Origin: an uncultured Lachnospiraceae bacterium | GTDB taxonomy: Bacteria; Bacillota; Clostridia; Lachnospirales; Lachnospiraceae | DNA length: 40,359 nt | Assembly (NCBI GenBank): GCA_910577785.1 | Contig: CAJTNT010000035.1 | Span: 1-40,359, forward strand | Direction of reading: 5' to 3' | Shown here: positions 1 to 8,600 of the stretch, one piece after another | How the letters are laid out: every line of letters begins with the position of its first letter | Numbering within the stretch: the stretch's first letter is position 1 | The notes under the pieces: generated by a model | What the model saw: the letters and a program-made list of their open reading frames with translations, nothing else | Database searches by the model: none | Told to the model about the DNA's origin: nothing | Made by a program: the position numbers and the translations under genes

Positions 1-19
1 GCACTAATGCCAGCTTATC

Positions 20-106
20 TTATAGTCCAAAATACCCAAAGTTAAGAAAGAACCGCAGAAAAATCTGCCTTCCTTTTAATTTCACCTTTGAAAAAATAGT
101 CCTCAT
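20..106 (-). CDS. 28-residue small ORF downstream of MerR-type promoter
   Basis: A short reading frame begins at ATG (106-104) and ends at TAA (22-20). It is preceded by AAAGGAG (119-113) at ideal 6-nt spacing, and it lies about 70 bp downstream of the leftward promoter at 209-179. The peptide begins MRTIFSKVKLKG and ends FFLNFGYFGL, so it is basic with an aromatic-hydrophobic tail. I do not recognise it. It may be a real small protein, a leader peptide, or the first codons of a decayed MerR-controlled target gene. The ribosome site and promoter are seen directly; translation is inferred. Confidence 0.4.
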   Translation of the reverse strand: MRTIFSKVKLKGRQIFLRFFLNFGYFGL

Positions 107-178
107 AAAATACTCCTTTCTTAATACTGACCTGCAAGGCGTTGCTTTGTCTGCTTGTGGTTTTCGTTGTTCTATGGT

Positions 179-209
179 AGGATAAGGGATACAGTAACTG
201 TAAAGTCAA
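179..209 (-). promoter_or_regulatory. MerR-type promoter with 19-bp spacer and central dyad
   Basis: On the minus strand TTGACT (209-204) is followed by exactly 19 bp and then TATCCT (184-179). The spacer holds the dyad TACAGTTACTGTA (202-190). An over-long 19-bp spacer with a centred dyad is the hallmark of promoters that MerR-family proteins activate by twisting DNA. It points leftward, away from the MerR gene at 220, so a target gene should lie left of the window or be the small ORF at 106-20. Confidence 0.7.
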
Positions 210-219
210 GGGGGTTACG

Positions 220-1035
220 ATGAATAATAAAAAATATTACTATACCACAGGGCAGTTTGCGAAGCTTAACGGAATCAACAAGCGTACTTTGCATTATTAT
301 GATGAAATTGGGTTGTTTTCGCCGGAATGGAAAGCAGAAAACGGATACCGATATTATACCTGTTTCCAGACGGTGCAGTTAGAATTGATTTTGATGTTGA
401 GAAAAATCGGATTGTCTATCGAAGAAATCATACGCTACCAGCGGAGCCCTTCCGGAGAATCTTTTGCGGAATTGATTGCGGGGAAGAAGAGCCTGATTGA
501 CAGATCCATTCAGGAGCTTTTGAATACAAAAAAATTTCTGGAGCACAAATCAGAGAAACTTGCCATGAGCTTGGCGGCGGAGCATGGAAAAATAGAGATG
601 GTTACGCTTCCCGAACAGCGCATTTTGCTCAGCAGTCCCATCACGGGCGTGTATGATGATGACGACTTTGCGGTTGCTGGGGATTTTTCCCTGCGGCTGA
701 AATCTATCTTTGGGCTTTATGATAATTTTGGAAGCCGTATTCCGGTAGGAAAGATCTTAAATGGCAATTACCATGATTACGACTGCTTTTTTGCCTATGG
801 GAGAGAGGATATAGAGAGTTATGATACAATCAGGCCTGCCGGCACGTACTTAAGGACCTTTGGCATCGGCGGCTGGGACAGGCTAAAGGAGGTATACCGA
901 ATGATTTGCGGTTTCGCCAAAGAACATCACCTGAGATTGTTCGGGCACGCCTATGAGGAAGGCTTGAATGAAATGTCCCTTAAGAGGGCTGAGGACTACA
1001 TTACCATGATTACAGTTGGCTGTGAGAGAGAATAG
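220..1035 (+). CDS. MerR family transcriptional regulator with GyrI-like effector domain
   Basis: A 271-residue regulator. Residues about 7-75 form the MerR winged helix-turn-helix (TTGQFAKLNGINKRTLHYYDE, then a GYRYY wing), followed by a helical linker to about 120. The C-terminal part (about 125-270) looks like a GyrI/AraC-effector-type small-molecule domain. Full length for MerR proteins of the BmrR/TipA kind. AAGGGGGT lies just upstream of the ATG. The MerR-type promoter at 209-179 points away from it, so it probably controls a divergent gene in response to a drug or metabolite; the ligand cannot be read from the sequence. Confidence 0.88.
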   Translation: MNNKKYYYTTGQFAKLNGINKRTLHYYDEIGLFSPEWKAENGYRYYTCFQTVQLELILMLRKIGLSIEEIIRYQRSPSGESFAELIAGKKSLIDRSIQELLNTKKFLEHKSEKLAMSLAAEHGKIEMVTLPEQRILLSSPITGVYDDDDFAVAGDFSLRLKSIFGLYDNFGSRIPVGKILNGNYHDYDCFFAYGREDIESYDTIRPAGTYLRTFGIGGWDRLKEVYRMICGFAKEHHLRLFGHAYEEGLNEMSLKRAEDYITMITVGCERE

Positions 1036-1132
1036 CCAAGTGCTTTTTGCGGGGAAGAAATTGAATGAAAATTGTAGGAGAGATTTTTGCCACGGACGCA
1101 GGGAGCGCAGTCAGCATATGTAAATAAGGTTC

Positions 1133-1161
1133 TTGAATTTTAGGATTTGGTATGGTAAAAT
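1133..1161 (+). promoter_or_regulatory. Promoter placed for a leaderless transcript
   Basis: TTGAAT (1133-1138), a 17-bp spacer and TAAAAT (1156-1161) with the extended -10 element TGG form a strong sigma-A promoter. Transcription would start near 1168, which is an ATG of the following gene, and no Shine-Dalgarno sequence is placed for that ATG or for the one at 1162. Confidence 0.6.
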
Positions 1162-1167
1162 ATGCCC

Positions 1168-2418
1168 ATGGAGAAAAAAGCAGAGATTATCATTGTAGGC
1201 GCCGGCGCATCCGGCCTTGCCGCGGCCATACAGGCGGCGAGGGAGGGCGCCCGCGTCATGGTGTTAGAGCATATGGAAGCGGCAGGGAAGAAAATCCTGT
1301 CCACAGGGAATGGAAAATGTAATTTTACCAACAGGAAGCAGGGGATTGCCTACTACAGGGGCAAGGACCCTGCCTTTGTCTTGCCCGTTTTGGAACAGTT
1401 TGGGTTTGAAGAGACGCTGCGGTTTTTTGAAGGGCTGGGGATTGTGCCAACGTGTAAGCGCGGCGGCTATTATTACCCGGCAAGCGGCCAGGCGTCCTCC
1501 GTGCGGGAAGTCCTTTTGATGGAGTGCCGGAGGCGGAAGGTGGAGATTTTCTATGGGATAGGGCTCCGCTCCATAGAGAAACGGAAGGGGAAGTTTCTGT
1601 TTCATACGAAGCAAGGGGAATTTGAAAGCATCGCCTGTATTCTGGCTACCGGGGGAAAGGCGGCCAGGAAGACGGGGAGCGATGGCAGCGGGATCCCGTA
1701 TATCCGGGGCTTTGGGCATAAAGAGCCTGTCCTCGTGCCGGCATTGGTGCAGCTTGAGGGGAAGCAGGAGTTTTTGAAGGAACTGGCCGGGCTGCGCACA
1801 GAGGGGCGGATCCGCCTTTTCGTGGAAGGGGAAGAAGCAGCAGCGGATACTGGGGAAATCCAGCTGACAAGCTTTGGGGTATCCGGGATACCAGCTTTTC
1901 AGGTTAGCCGCTATGCTTCTTATGCCCTATTGGAGGGGAAAGACGTCAAGGCTCAATTGGATTTTCTGCCAGAGTTGGAAAAGGGGCAGGCCAAGGATCG
2001 GATGTGGCGGCGGTTTTCTGCCTATGGGGAAGGGAAGACAGCCAGGGAAGCGCTGGTGGGGCTATTTGCGGACAAGCTTGCACAGGTTCTGCTTCGGCAA
2101 AGCGGGATTGCAGCAGATAAGCTGGCAGTCCGGTGCAGCAGGAAGGAAGTGGGGCGGCTGGTATTTGTAGCGAAGGAATTGGTGATCGATATTATCGGGA
2201 CAAAGGGGTTTGATGCGGCGCAGGTAACGGCTGGGGGCGTGGATACCGGGGAAATCCAGGCGCGGACAATGGAATCCAGGCTGGTGCCGGGGCTGTTTTT
2301 TGCGGGAGAAGTGGTGGATATTGACGGCATGTGCGGCGGGTATAACCTGCAGTGGGCTTGGTCCAGCGGGGCAGTGGCCGGGAAAGGGGCGGCAAGGTAT
2401 TTGCGGGATAGCTGCTAG
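1168..2418 (+). CDS. HI0933/YhiN/BaiN-family FAD-dependent oxidoreductase
   Basis: A cytoplasmic flavoprotein of about 416 residues, the usual length of the family. The N-terminal dinucleotide-binding fold is clear (IIIVGAGASGLAAAIQA), followed by the family signature GKKILSTGNGKCNFTN, and the C-terminal FAD signature FFAGEVVDIDGMCGGYNLQ. One gut clostridial member (BaiN) has been linked to reduction of bile-acid intermediates, but most members have no known substrate, so none is assigned here. ATG at 1162 or 1168 is possible; 1168 is preferred because it coincides with the predicted transcription start. It may be co-transcribed with the second flavoprotein 129 bp downstream. Confidence 0.85.
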   Translation: MEKKAEIIIVGAGASGLAAAIQAAREGARVMVLEHMEAAGKKILSTGNGKCNFTNRKQGIAYYRGKDPAFVLPVLEQFGFEETLRFFEGLGIVPTCKRGGYYYPASGQASSVREVLLMECRRRKVEIFYGIGLRSIEKRKGKFLFHTKQGEFESIACILATGGKAARKTGSDGSGIPYIRGFGHKEPVLVPALVQLEGKQEFLKELAGLRTEGRIRLFVEGEEAAADTGEIQLTSFGVSGIPAFQVSRYASYALLEGKDVKAQLDFLPELEKGQAKDRMWRRFSAYGEGKTAREALVGLFADKLAQVLLRQSGIAADKLAVRCSRKEVGRLVFVAKELVIDIIGTKGFDAAQVTAGGVDTGEIQARTMESRLVPGLFFAGEVVDIDGMCGGYNLQWAWSSGAVAGKGAARYLRDSC

Positions 2419-2547
2419 CGATTATATTACCGTCCCTGCATCGTCTGCTTAAGGGGATGGCTTGCCTGAACCAGCTGGCATTGGCTGTGAAAATCTATGG
2501 TTAAAAATGAGGCATTGCTTAAATGGCAAAGAAGAAAGGACAGGAAA

Positions 2548-4215
2548 ATGATTCGGATACAGCAGTTAAAACTCCCAATCACCCATACCGAGGAGCAGCT
2601 GAAGAAGAAAATGGCAAAGATGCTTCGGATATCGCCAGAGGACATCCTGCGTTATCAGATCCGGAAGCAGTCGGTTGACGCCCGTAGAAAACAGGAGGTG
2701 TCGTTTGTCTATACGGTGGATGTTGCGGTGGAGAAGGAGGCGGCGGTGCTTCGCCGTGTGAAGAGTTCGCAGGTGTCGCTGGCGAAGGAGGTTCCCTACC
2801 AGTTTCCAGAGGAAGGGGAGAAGGAGCTGCGCCATCCGCCTGTGGTTATCGGAAGTGGCCCAGCGGGCCTGTTCTGTGCTTACCTATTGGCGGAGCATGG
2901 CTATTGCCCGGTCATACTGGAACGGGGGAAGCCTGTGGAAGAGCGCACGCGGGACGTGGAGCGGTTCTGGCAGGACAATGTGCTGGACGTAAGGTCTAAT
3001 GTGCAGTTCGGGGAAGGGGGTGCAGGCACCTTTTCCGATGGGAAGCTGAATACGCTGGTGAAGGATGTCAAAGGCAGGAACCGCAAGGTATTGGAGATTT
3101 TTATCCGCCATGGTGCGCCGGAATCAATTGCTTATCAGAATAAGCCCCATATTGGGACGGATATTTTGAAGGATGTAATTGCAGATATGCGCAGGCAGAT
3201 TGAGGAATGGGGCGGCGCATATCTTTTTGAAACCTGCGTGACGGGATTGGAATTTACGGATGGGAGGCTGTCAGCGCTGGAATGCGAAGGGCAGGGAGAG
3301 AGGCATTTCCGCCTAGAGGCAGAAGCTGCCGTTCTGGCAATCGGCCACAGCGCCAGGGATACTTTTGAAATGCTTCTGGAAAAAGGTTTTGAGATGGAGG
3401 CCAAATCCTTTGCCGTAGGCCTGCGGGTAGAGCATCCCCAATCCATGATTGACGAAGCACAGTATGGCAAGGAAGCCGCCGCGCTCCTACCCGCCGCCCC
3501 CTACAAGCTGACGGCAAACCTGGAAAATGGGCGCAGCGTCTATTCCTTCTGTATGTGTCCGGGAGGATTTGTGGTAAATGCCTCTTCCGAGGAAAAGCGG
3601 ATTGCCGTCAATGGCATGAGCTACAGCGAACGGGACGGCGCCAATGCCAACAGCGCCATTATCGTATCGGTAACGCCCGAAGATTTTGGCGGTGATTCCC
3701 CCTTAAGCGGCGTGGCTTTCCAGCGCAGGCTGGAAGAGAAGGCATACCAGCTAGGCAACGGATGTGTGCCGCAGCAGCTGTTCGGTGATTTTGAAAAAGG
3801 CCGCGTTTCTGAGGAATACGGCAACTTTATTTTCGAAAATACCGCTTTTCCCTCCGCCATCAAAGGCCGCCATCGTTTTGCCCCCCTCCACCAGCTGTTC
3901 CCAGAGGAAATCACAGCATCTTTCATCCAAGGAATGCGCTTATTTGCCAGGCATATTCCAGGCTTTGACCACCCAGATGCCATCCTTTCGGGCGTGGAGA
4001 GCCGTACCTCTTCCCCTGTCCGCATTCCCAGGGATGAAAATTTGGAGAGCAGCCAAAAGGGCGTATACCCCTGCGGCGAAGGAGCAGGCTATGCAGGCGG
4101 CATTATGTCCGCCGCCATGGACGGCATGAAAGTTGCAGAGGCAATTGCCGCAAAATACAGCTCTATTTCTGCAAAATGTTACAGAACAAATGCACAAAAT
4201 GAATGCGCAGAATGA
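2548..4215 (+). CDS. FAD-dependent dehydrogenase, COG2509 type
   Basis: A flavoprotein of 555 residues. The first ~90 residues form a small conserved N-terminal region (begins MIRIQQLKLPI). The Rossmann FAD motif follows (VVIGSGPAGLFCAYLLAEHG), then FGEGGAGTFSDGKLNT, and a C-terminal FAD contact region (GVYPCGEGAGYAGGIMSAAMDG). The reading frame extends upstream to 2497, but AAAGGACAGG sits just before the ATG at 2548, which is where family proteins begin. The family is common in Firmicutes and annotated only as NAD(FAD)-utilizing dehydrogenase; the substrate is unknown. From about 3480 on, the codons become visibly richer in C-ending choices, like mutS downstream. Confidence 0.82.
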   Translation: MIRIQQLKLPITHTEEQLKKKMAKMLRISPEDILRYQIRKQSVDARRKQEVSFVYTVDVAVEKEAAVLRRVKSSQVSLAKEVPYQFPEEGEKELRHPPVVIGSGPAGLFCAYLLAEHGYCPVILERGKPVEERTRDVERFWQDNVLDVRSNVQFGEGGAGTFSDGKLNTLVKDVKGRNRKVLEIFIRHGAPESIAYQNKPHIGTDILKDVIADMRRQIEEWGGAYLFETCVTGLEFTDGRLSALECEGQGERHFRLEAEAAVLAIGHSARDTFEMLLEKGFEMEAKSFAVGLRVEHPQSMIDEAQYGKEAAALLPAAPYKLTANLENGRSVYSFCMCPGGFVVNASSEEKRIAVNGMSYSERDGANANSAIIVSVTPEDFGGDSPLSGVAFQRRLEEKAYQLGNGCVPQQLFGDFEKGRVSEEYGNFIFENTAFPSAIKGRHRFAPLHQLFPEEITASFIQGMRLFARHIPGFDHPDAILSGVESRTSSPVRIPRDENLESSQKGVYPCGEGAGYAGGIMSAAMDGMKVAEAIAAKYSSISAKCYRTNAQNECAE

Positions 4216-4365
4216 ATGCAATGCCCATCCCGCCCAATGTGAATATGGATGACAAATTCTATATCGGCTTTTACACAGACGGAACCTTACTCGCAGTTAT
4301 GGACCTCATACGCATTTACCCCCCAAAAAGAAACAATGAACAGACAGAAACAGGAGGAAAAACCC

Positions 4366-7020
4366 TTGTCAGAATACACCCCAATGATGCAGAAATACCT
4401 GGAGACAAAAAAAGAATATCCCGGCTGTATCCTCTTCTACCGCCTGGGCGATTTCTACGAAATGTTCTTTGAAGACGCCAAAATTGTCTCCAAAGAACTT
4501 GAGCTGACCCTCACCGGCAAAAGCTGCGGCAAAGAAGAACGCGCCCCCATGTGCGGCGTCCCATTCCACGCCGTGGAGGGCTACCTCAACCGCCTGGTGG
4601 CCAAAGGCTACAAAGTGGCCATCTGCGAGCAGGTAGAAGATCCCAAAATGGCCAAAGGACTGGTAAAACGCGAGGTCGTGCGCGTCGTCACCCCCGGCAC
4701 CAACCTGGATGCCCAGGCGCTGGACGAAACGAAGAACAATTACATCATGTGCATCGCCTACCTGGAGAACCGCTATGGCATGTCCATCGCCGATGTCACG
4801 ACCGGCGACTATTACGTAACCGAAGCGGAGGACAGCCAGAAGCTTTTGGACGAGATTTACAAATTTTCCCCTTCTGAAATCATCTGCAACGAAGCCTTCT
4901 ATATGTCCGGCCTGGATTTCGGAGATTTAAAGTCCCGCCTGGGGATGGCCATTTACGATTTGGAACCCTGGTATTTCAGCGATGAGACGGCGAAAGGCAT
5001 TTTGCTGGAGCATTTCCACATTTCGGATCTCCAGGGACTGGGTCTCCAGGATTACGAATGCGGTACAATCGCCGCCGGCGCCCTGCTGAAATACCTGTAT
5101 GAGACGCAGAAAAACAGCCTCTCCCATCTGTCTTCCCTCAGACTTTACACCAGAGGGAAATACATGATCCTTGACAGCTCCACCCGGCGGAACCTGGAAC
5201 TGGTGGAGACGCTGCGGGAAAAGCAAAAGCGCGGCTCCCTGCTGTGGGTGCTGGATAAGACCCGCACCGCTATGGGCGCACGGATGCTGCGCAGCTTTGT
5301 GGAGCAGCCCTTGATTGAAAAAACAGAGATCACCAAGCGCCTGGATGCGATTGAATCATTGAACCAGAACGCCATGGCCCGTGAGGAAATCCGCGAATAC
5401 CTAAACCCCGTGTACGACCTAGAACGTTTGATTAGCCGCGTCACCTACCAGACCGCCAACCCTAGGGATCTGATTGCCCTTAAGACCTCGCTGGAAATGC
5501 TCCCCCACATCCGCACCCTCCTAAAGGAGGTGCAGTCCCCCTTGCTTCGGGAGCTGCAGGCACAGATTGATCCCATGGAAGATATCTGCAGCCTGATTGC
5601 CGATTCCATTGCCGAAGAACCCCCGGTTTCGATCCGCGACGGCGGCATCCTCAAGGACAGCTACCATGAGGAAGTCCGCCAGCTGCGCAAGGCCAAGACC
5701 GAAGGCAAAACCTGGCTGGTGGAGCTCGAGGCCAAGGAACGGGAAAAGTCCGGGATAAAGAACCTGCGCATCAAATACAATAAGGTATTCGGCTATTACC
5801 TGGAAGTAACCAATTCCTACAAAAACATGGTTCCGGACTATTACACCCGCAAGCAGACGTTGGCCAACGCCGAGCGTTATATCACAGCTGAGCTCAAGGA
5901 GCTGGAGGACATTATCTTAGGCGCGGAGGACAAGCTGGTAGGCCTGGAATACGAGCTTTTCCGGGAAATCCGCGACAGCATTGCCAAAGAAGTCGTCCGC
6001 ATCCAGCAGACTGCTAAGGCGGTGGCGCAGATTGACGTGCTGGCCTCGCTGGCCTTAGTGGCTGAGCAAAACCACTACTGTCGGCCGCAAATCAATGAAA
6101 GTGGCACGATTGACATCAAAAACGGACGTCATCCCGTGGTAGAAAAGATGATTAACAATGAGATGTTCATTCACAACGATACATACTTGGACAGCAAGAA
6201 TAAGCGCATTTCCATAATCACAGGCCCAAACATGGCAGGGAAGTCCACCTATATGCGCCAGTCGGCGCTGATTGTCCTCCTGGCGCAGATGGGCAGCTTT
6301 GTCCCCGCCGACAGCGCCAGGATCGGCATTGTGGACCGCATTTTTACGCGCGTCGGCGCCTCGGACGACCTGGCGAGCGGCCAGAGCACTTTTATGGTGG
6401 AAATGACAGAGGTGGCCAACATCCTCCGCAACGCCACCAAGAACAGCCTTCTGATCCTGGATGAGATTGGCCGCGGCACCAGTACCTTTGACGGCTTAAG
6501 CATTGCCTGGGCTGTCGTGGAGCACATCAGCAACCCCAAGCTTCTGGGCGCCAAGACACTCTTTGCCACCCATTACCATGAGCTGACGGAACTGGAAGGG
6601 AAGCTCCATAATGTGACCAATTATTGCATTGCCGTCAAGGAAAAAGGCGACGATATTGTGTTCCTGCGCAAAATTGTGCCAGGCGGCGCAGACAAGAGCT
6701 ACGGCATCCAGGTGGCCAAGCTGGCCGGCGTGCCAGACAGCGTGATTGCGCGCGCCAAGGAAATTTCCAGCGAACTGAGCGCCCATGACATTACTGAGCT
6801 GACTGCCAGCATTCTCCCAGAAGGCGCAAAGCACAAGAAAAAGGCGGAAAAACCAGAAAAGCTGGATGAAGTGGATCTGGCGCAGATGTCCCTGTTTGAC
6901 ACCATCAAAAATGACGACATTATCCAGGAACTGTCGGAGATGGACTTAGGCAACCTGACGCCGATTGACGCGCTGAATAAGCTGTACCAGCTGCAGAATA
7001 AAGTTAAGAACCGGTGGTGA
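4366..7020 (+). CDS. mutS: DNA mismatch repair protein MutS
   Basis: Full-length MutS1, 884 residues from a TTG start. It binds mismatches as a dimer and recruits repair. The mismatch-binding N-terminus contains the conserved FYEMF (GDFYEMFFEDA), the lever and clamp follow, and the ATPase has Walker A GPNMAGKS (about 620-627), Walker B ILDEIGRG (about 697-704) and the ATHYHEL motif. The frame is open back to ATGs at 4249 and 4336, but AGGAGG at 4352-4357 is 8 nt before TTG at 4366, and the protein then begins MSEYTPMMQKYLETK as family members do. The end KNRW looks intact. The next gene is not mutL; the Uma2 remnant and restriction island follow instead. Confidence 0.96.
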   Translation: MSEYTPMMQKYLETKKEYPGCILFYRLGDFYEMFFEDAKIVSKELELTLTGKSCGKEERAPMCGVPFHAVEGYLNRLVAKGYKVAICEQVEDPKMAKGLVKREVVRVVTPGTNLDAQALDETKNNYIMCIAYLENRYGMSIADVTTGDYYVTEAEDSQKLLDEIYKFSPSEIICNEAFYMSGLDFGDLKSRLGMAIYDLEPWYFSDETAKGILLEHFHISDLQGLGLQDYECGTIAAGALLKYLYETQKNSLSHLSSLRLYTRGKYMILDSSTRRNLELVETLREKQKRGSLLWVLDKTRTAMGARMLRSFVEQPLIEKTEITKRLDAIESLNQNAMAREEIREYLNPVYDLERLISRVTYQTANPRDLIALKTSLEMLPHIRTLLKEVQSPLLRELQAQIDPMEDICSLIADSIAEEPPVSIRDGGILKDSYHEEVRQLRKAKTEGKTWLVELEAKEREKSGIKNLRIKYNKVFGYYLEVTNSYKNMVPDYYTRKQTLANAERYITAELKELEDIILGAEDKLVGLEYELFREIRDSIAKEVVRIQQTAKAVAQIDVLASLALVAEQNHYCRPQINESGTIDIKNGRHPVVEKMINNEMFIHNDTYLDSKNKRISIITGPNMAGKSTYMRQSALIVLLAQMGSFVPADSARIGIVDRIFTRVGASDDLASGQSTFMVEMTEVANILRNATKNSLLILDEIGRGTSTFDGLSIAWAVVEHISNPKLLGAKTLFATHYHELTELEGKLHNVTNYCIAVKEKGDDIVFLRKIVPGGADKSYGIQVAKLAGVPDSVIARAKEISSELSAHDITELTASILPEGAKHKKKAEKPEKLDEVDLAQMSLFDTIKNDDIIQELSEMDLGNLTPIDALNKLYQLQNKVKNRW

Positions 7021-7021
7021 G

Positions 7022-7174
7022 TTTGGGTATCAAAGCAGCGGCATCCGGGAGTATTGGATTGTAAACTCTGCCATGAAAAATGTGCAGGTTTATTCTTGTG
7101 GCAGGGAAGAGTATGCCAGCCAGTATTCTATTGCGGATGCCGTGCCATATTTTGGGGGGCAGTCTGGGTGTTTA
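7022..7174 (+). pseudogene. 5'-truncated remnant of a Uma2-family (DUF820) endonuclease gene
   Basis: Immediately after the mutS stop, in another frame, the translation reads SGIREYWIVN, then KNVQVYSCGREEYASQY and SIADAVPYFGG. This matches the C-terminal pattern of Uma2 proteins (GVREYWIVDP followed by VxVY, Y and a DxV strand). No start or N-terminal half is present, and after about 7174 the similarity stops and the AT-rich island begins. It is therefore a gene tail left by deletion or insertion next to mutS. The family call is from remembered sequence character. Confidence 0.55.
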
Positions 7175-7367
7175 TTTTGGCAAAATAATGAAGAGAAACA
7201 GAACAAATGGTTGCTTTTTTTGTATGTTTTTAGTATAATACAAAGCGAAAGATGTGTTTCATTCATGTGGATTGCATTATTTAAAGGAATTGATTTTAAA
7301 GAACCTGTGTATTGTACAGTAAAGAACGTTTGGATATGGAGAGAAAAGAAAGACGGGGTGAAATATT

Positions 7368-8600
7368 GTGTCACTTAATATTCAGGATCCATCCTATGAT
7401 AAATCTAAATATTTACACGAAGCATTGATTTCTGCATGTGTTGGGAAAAAAATTGGAGGCGGTGCATATGCGTTTGCTTCTAAAGATGGAATAGAACTTT
7501 TACTAGAAGATGAAAATTTTAAGGAATTTCTGAAGAACGGGAGCTTTTTGCTCATTATTGGAATGGATGATATTACAAATATCTATTCCATTAATACAAT
7601 CAAGAGGCTGCTAGAAAGGTATGAGGGGCATCTGAAGGTTAAGGCGTACATACATAATAGCAAGGGCTCAATATTCCATCCAAAATATAGTTGGTTTGCG
7701 AACGATACGGAAGGCGTTTACATCGTGGGGTCTGGAAATTTAACTCAAAAAGGGATGAGACAGAATAGGGAAGTTTATACGATTGTAAAATGCCAAAAGG
7801 AAGAAAAGGATGAAGTAATATCTGAATGGAAGGATTGGGTGGAGCATAGTAAACCATTTTTATTCGATATAAATGAAGATATTGTAAAAGAGTATGCCAT
7901 ACATAATACGCATAGGATGAAGACGATTATTGATTTTCAGAAAAAGATAGGAAAGAACGCAGAGGTTGAATACTTCATTAAGTATTTGGAAATATTAAAT
8001 GGACAGCCAAAGGATAAAAAGTACATATCATCTTCTAATCAAAAGAATACGGTGAAACCAGAGGAAGAGAATGAGGTTGTTATTTATGATGAAGGGTTTG
8101 ATATAGATCTTTCCTATTGGACGATTGATTTGAAGAAAGAAGTTCTGATTGCAGAAATTCCGAAAAGTGGTACAAGATGGCAGCAAGTGAATTTTGATAA
8201 GAAAAGCTTTGAGGAATTTTTTGGTGCAACTTGTGGTGAGAATGGAGTATATCGTATTTTACTCCGTAATATGAAACGCAGTGGGGTTTTAGGTGATATA
8301 GAGGTGAGGCCAAGCGTCTCTGTATCTAGCCAGAATTATCGTTTTGAACTTGATGCAGCCAAAGGGATAGATTATCCATCAGGAAGAGAAAGGCCTTTAG
8401 GAATTTTTGTAAAAGTGTCGCCGAGAGATTTCTTATATGAATTGGTTATGCCAGAGGATAAAGAATATAAAGATTGTATAAGTATTTTGGATAGTAAAGA
8501 ACCTTATTCTGTAAATAGAATGAGAAGAGTTAGATTTCTTTGTCAAGAAATATATGAGAGGACATCACGGTTAGCATTATGGAAAAGATTGGATGTGTGA
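7368..8600 (+). CDS. BfiI/NgoFVII-like type II restriction endonuclease (phospholipase D fold)
   Basis: A 410-residue nuclease from a GTG start (GGGGTG 7 nt upstream). The N-terminal ~140 residues form a phospholipase-D half-domain with one active-site set: H104 and K106 (FHPKYSWF), N124 (VGSGNLT) and E135 (QNREV). The spacing is the same as I recall for BfiI (H105, K107, N125, E136). This family cuts DNA without metal ions, as a dimer sharing one active site. The C-terminal region (about 245-410), containing AEIPKSGTRWQQVNF, resembles the B3-like DNA-recognition domain of BfiI/NgoFVII. Its end overlaps the first methyltransferase gene by 8 bp, as expected of one restriction-modification operon. 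The target sequence cannot be predicted. Confidence 0.82.
   Translation: MSLNIQDPSYDKSKYLHEALISACVGKKIGGGAYAFASKDGIELLLEDENFKEFLKNGSFLLIIGMDDITNIYSINTIKRLLERYEGHLKVKAYIHNSKGSIFHPKYSWFANDTEGVYIVGSGNLTQKGMRQNREVYTIVKCQKEEKDEVISEWKDWVEHSKPFLFDINEDIVKEYAIHNTHRMKTIIDFQKKIGKNAEVEYFIKYLEILNGQPKDKKYISSSNQKNTVKPEEENEVVIYDEGFDIDLSYWTIDLKKEVLIAEIPKSGTRWQQVNFDKKSFEEFFGATCGENGVYRILLRNMKRSGVLGDIEVRPSVSVSSQNYRFELDAAKGIDYPSGRERPLGIFVKVSPRDFLYELVMPEDKEYKDCISILDSKEPYSVNRMRRVRFLCQEIYERTSRLALWKRLDV

Noticed and set aside
4249..4365. In-frame N-terminal extension of MutS to ATG 4249 or 4336
   Set aside because: The extra residues do not resemble MutS, and AGGAGG is placed precisely for the TTG at 4366.
7073..7378. 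101-codon frame between mutS and the nuclease gene
   Set aside because: Its first part is the Uma2 remnant; the rest is low-quality AT-rich translation overlapping the nuclease start, with no ribosome site.
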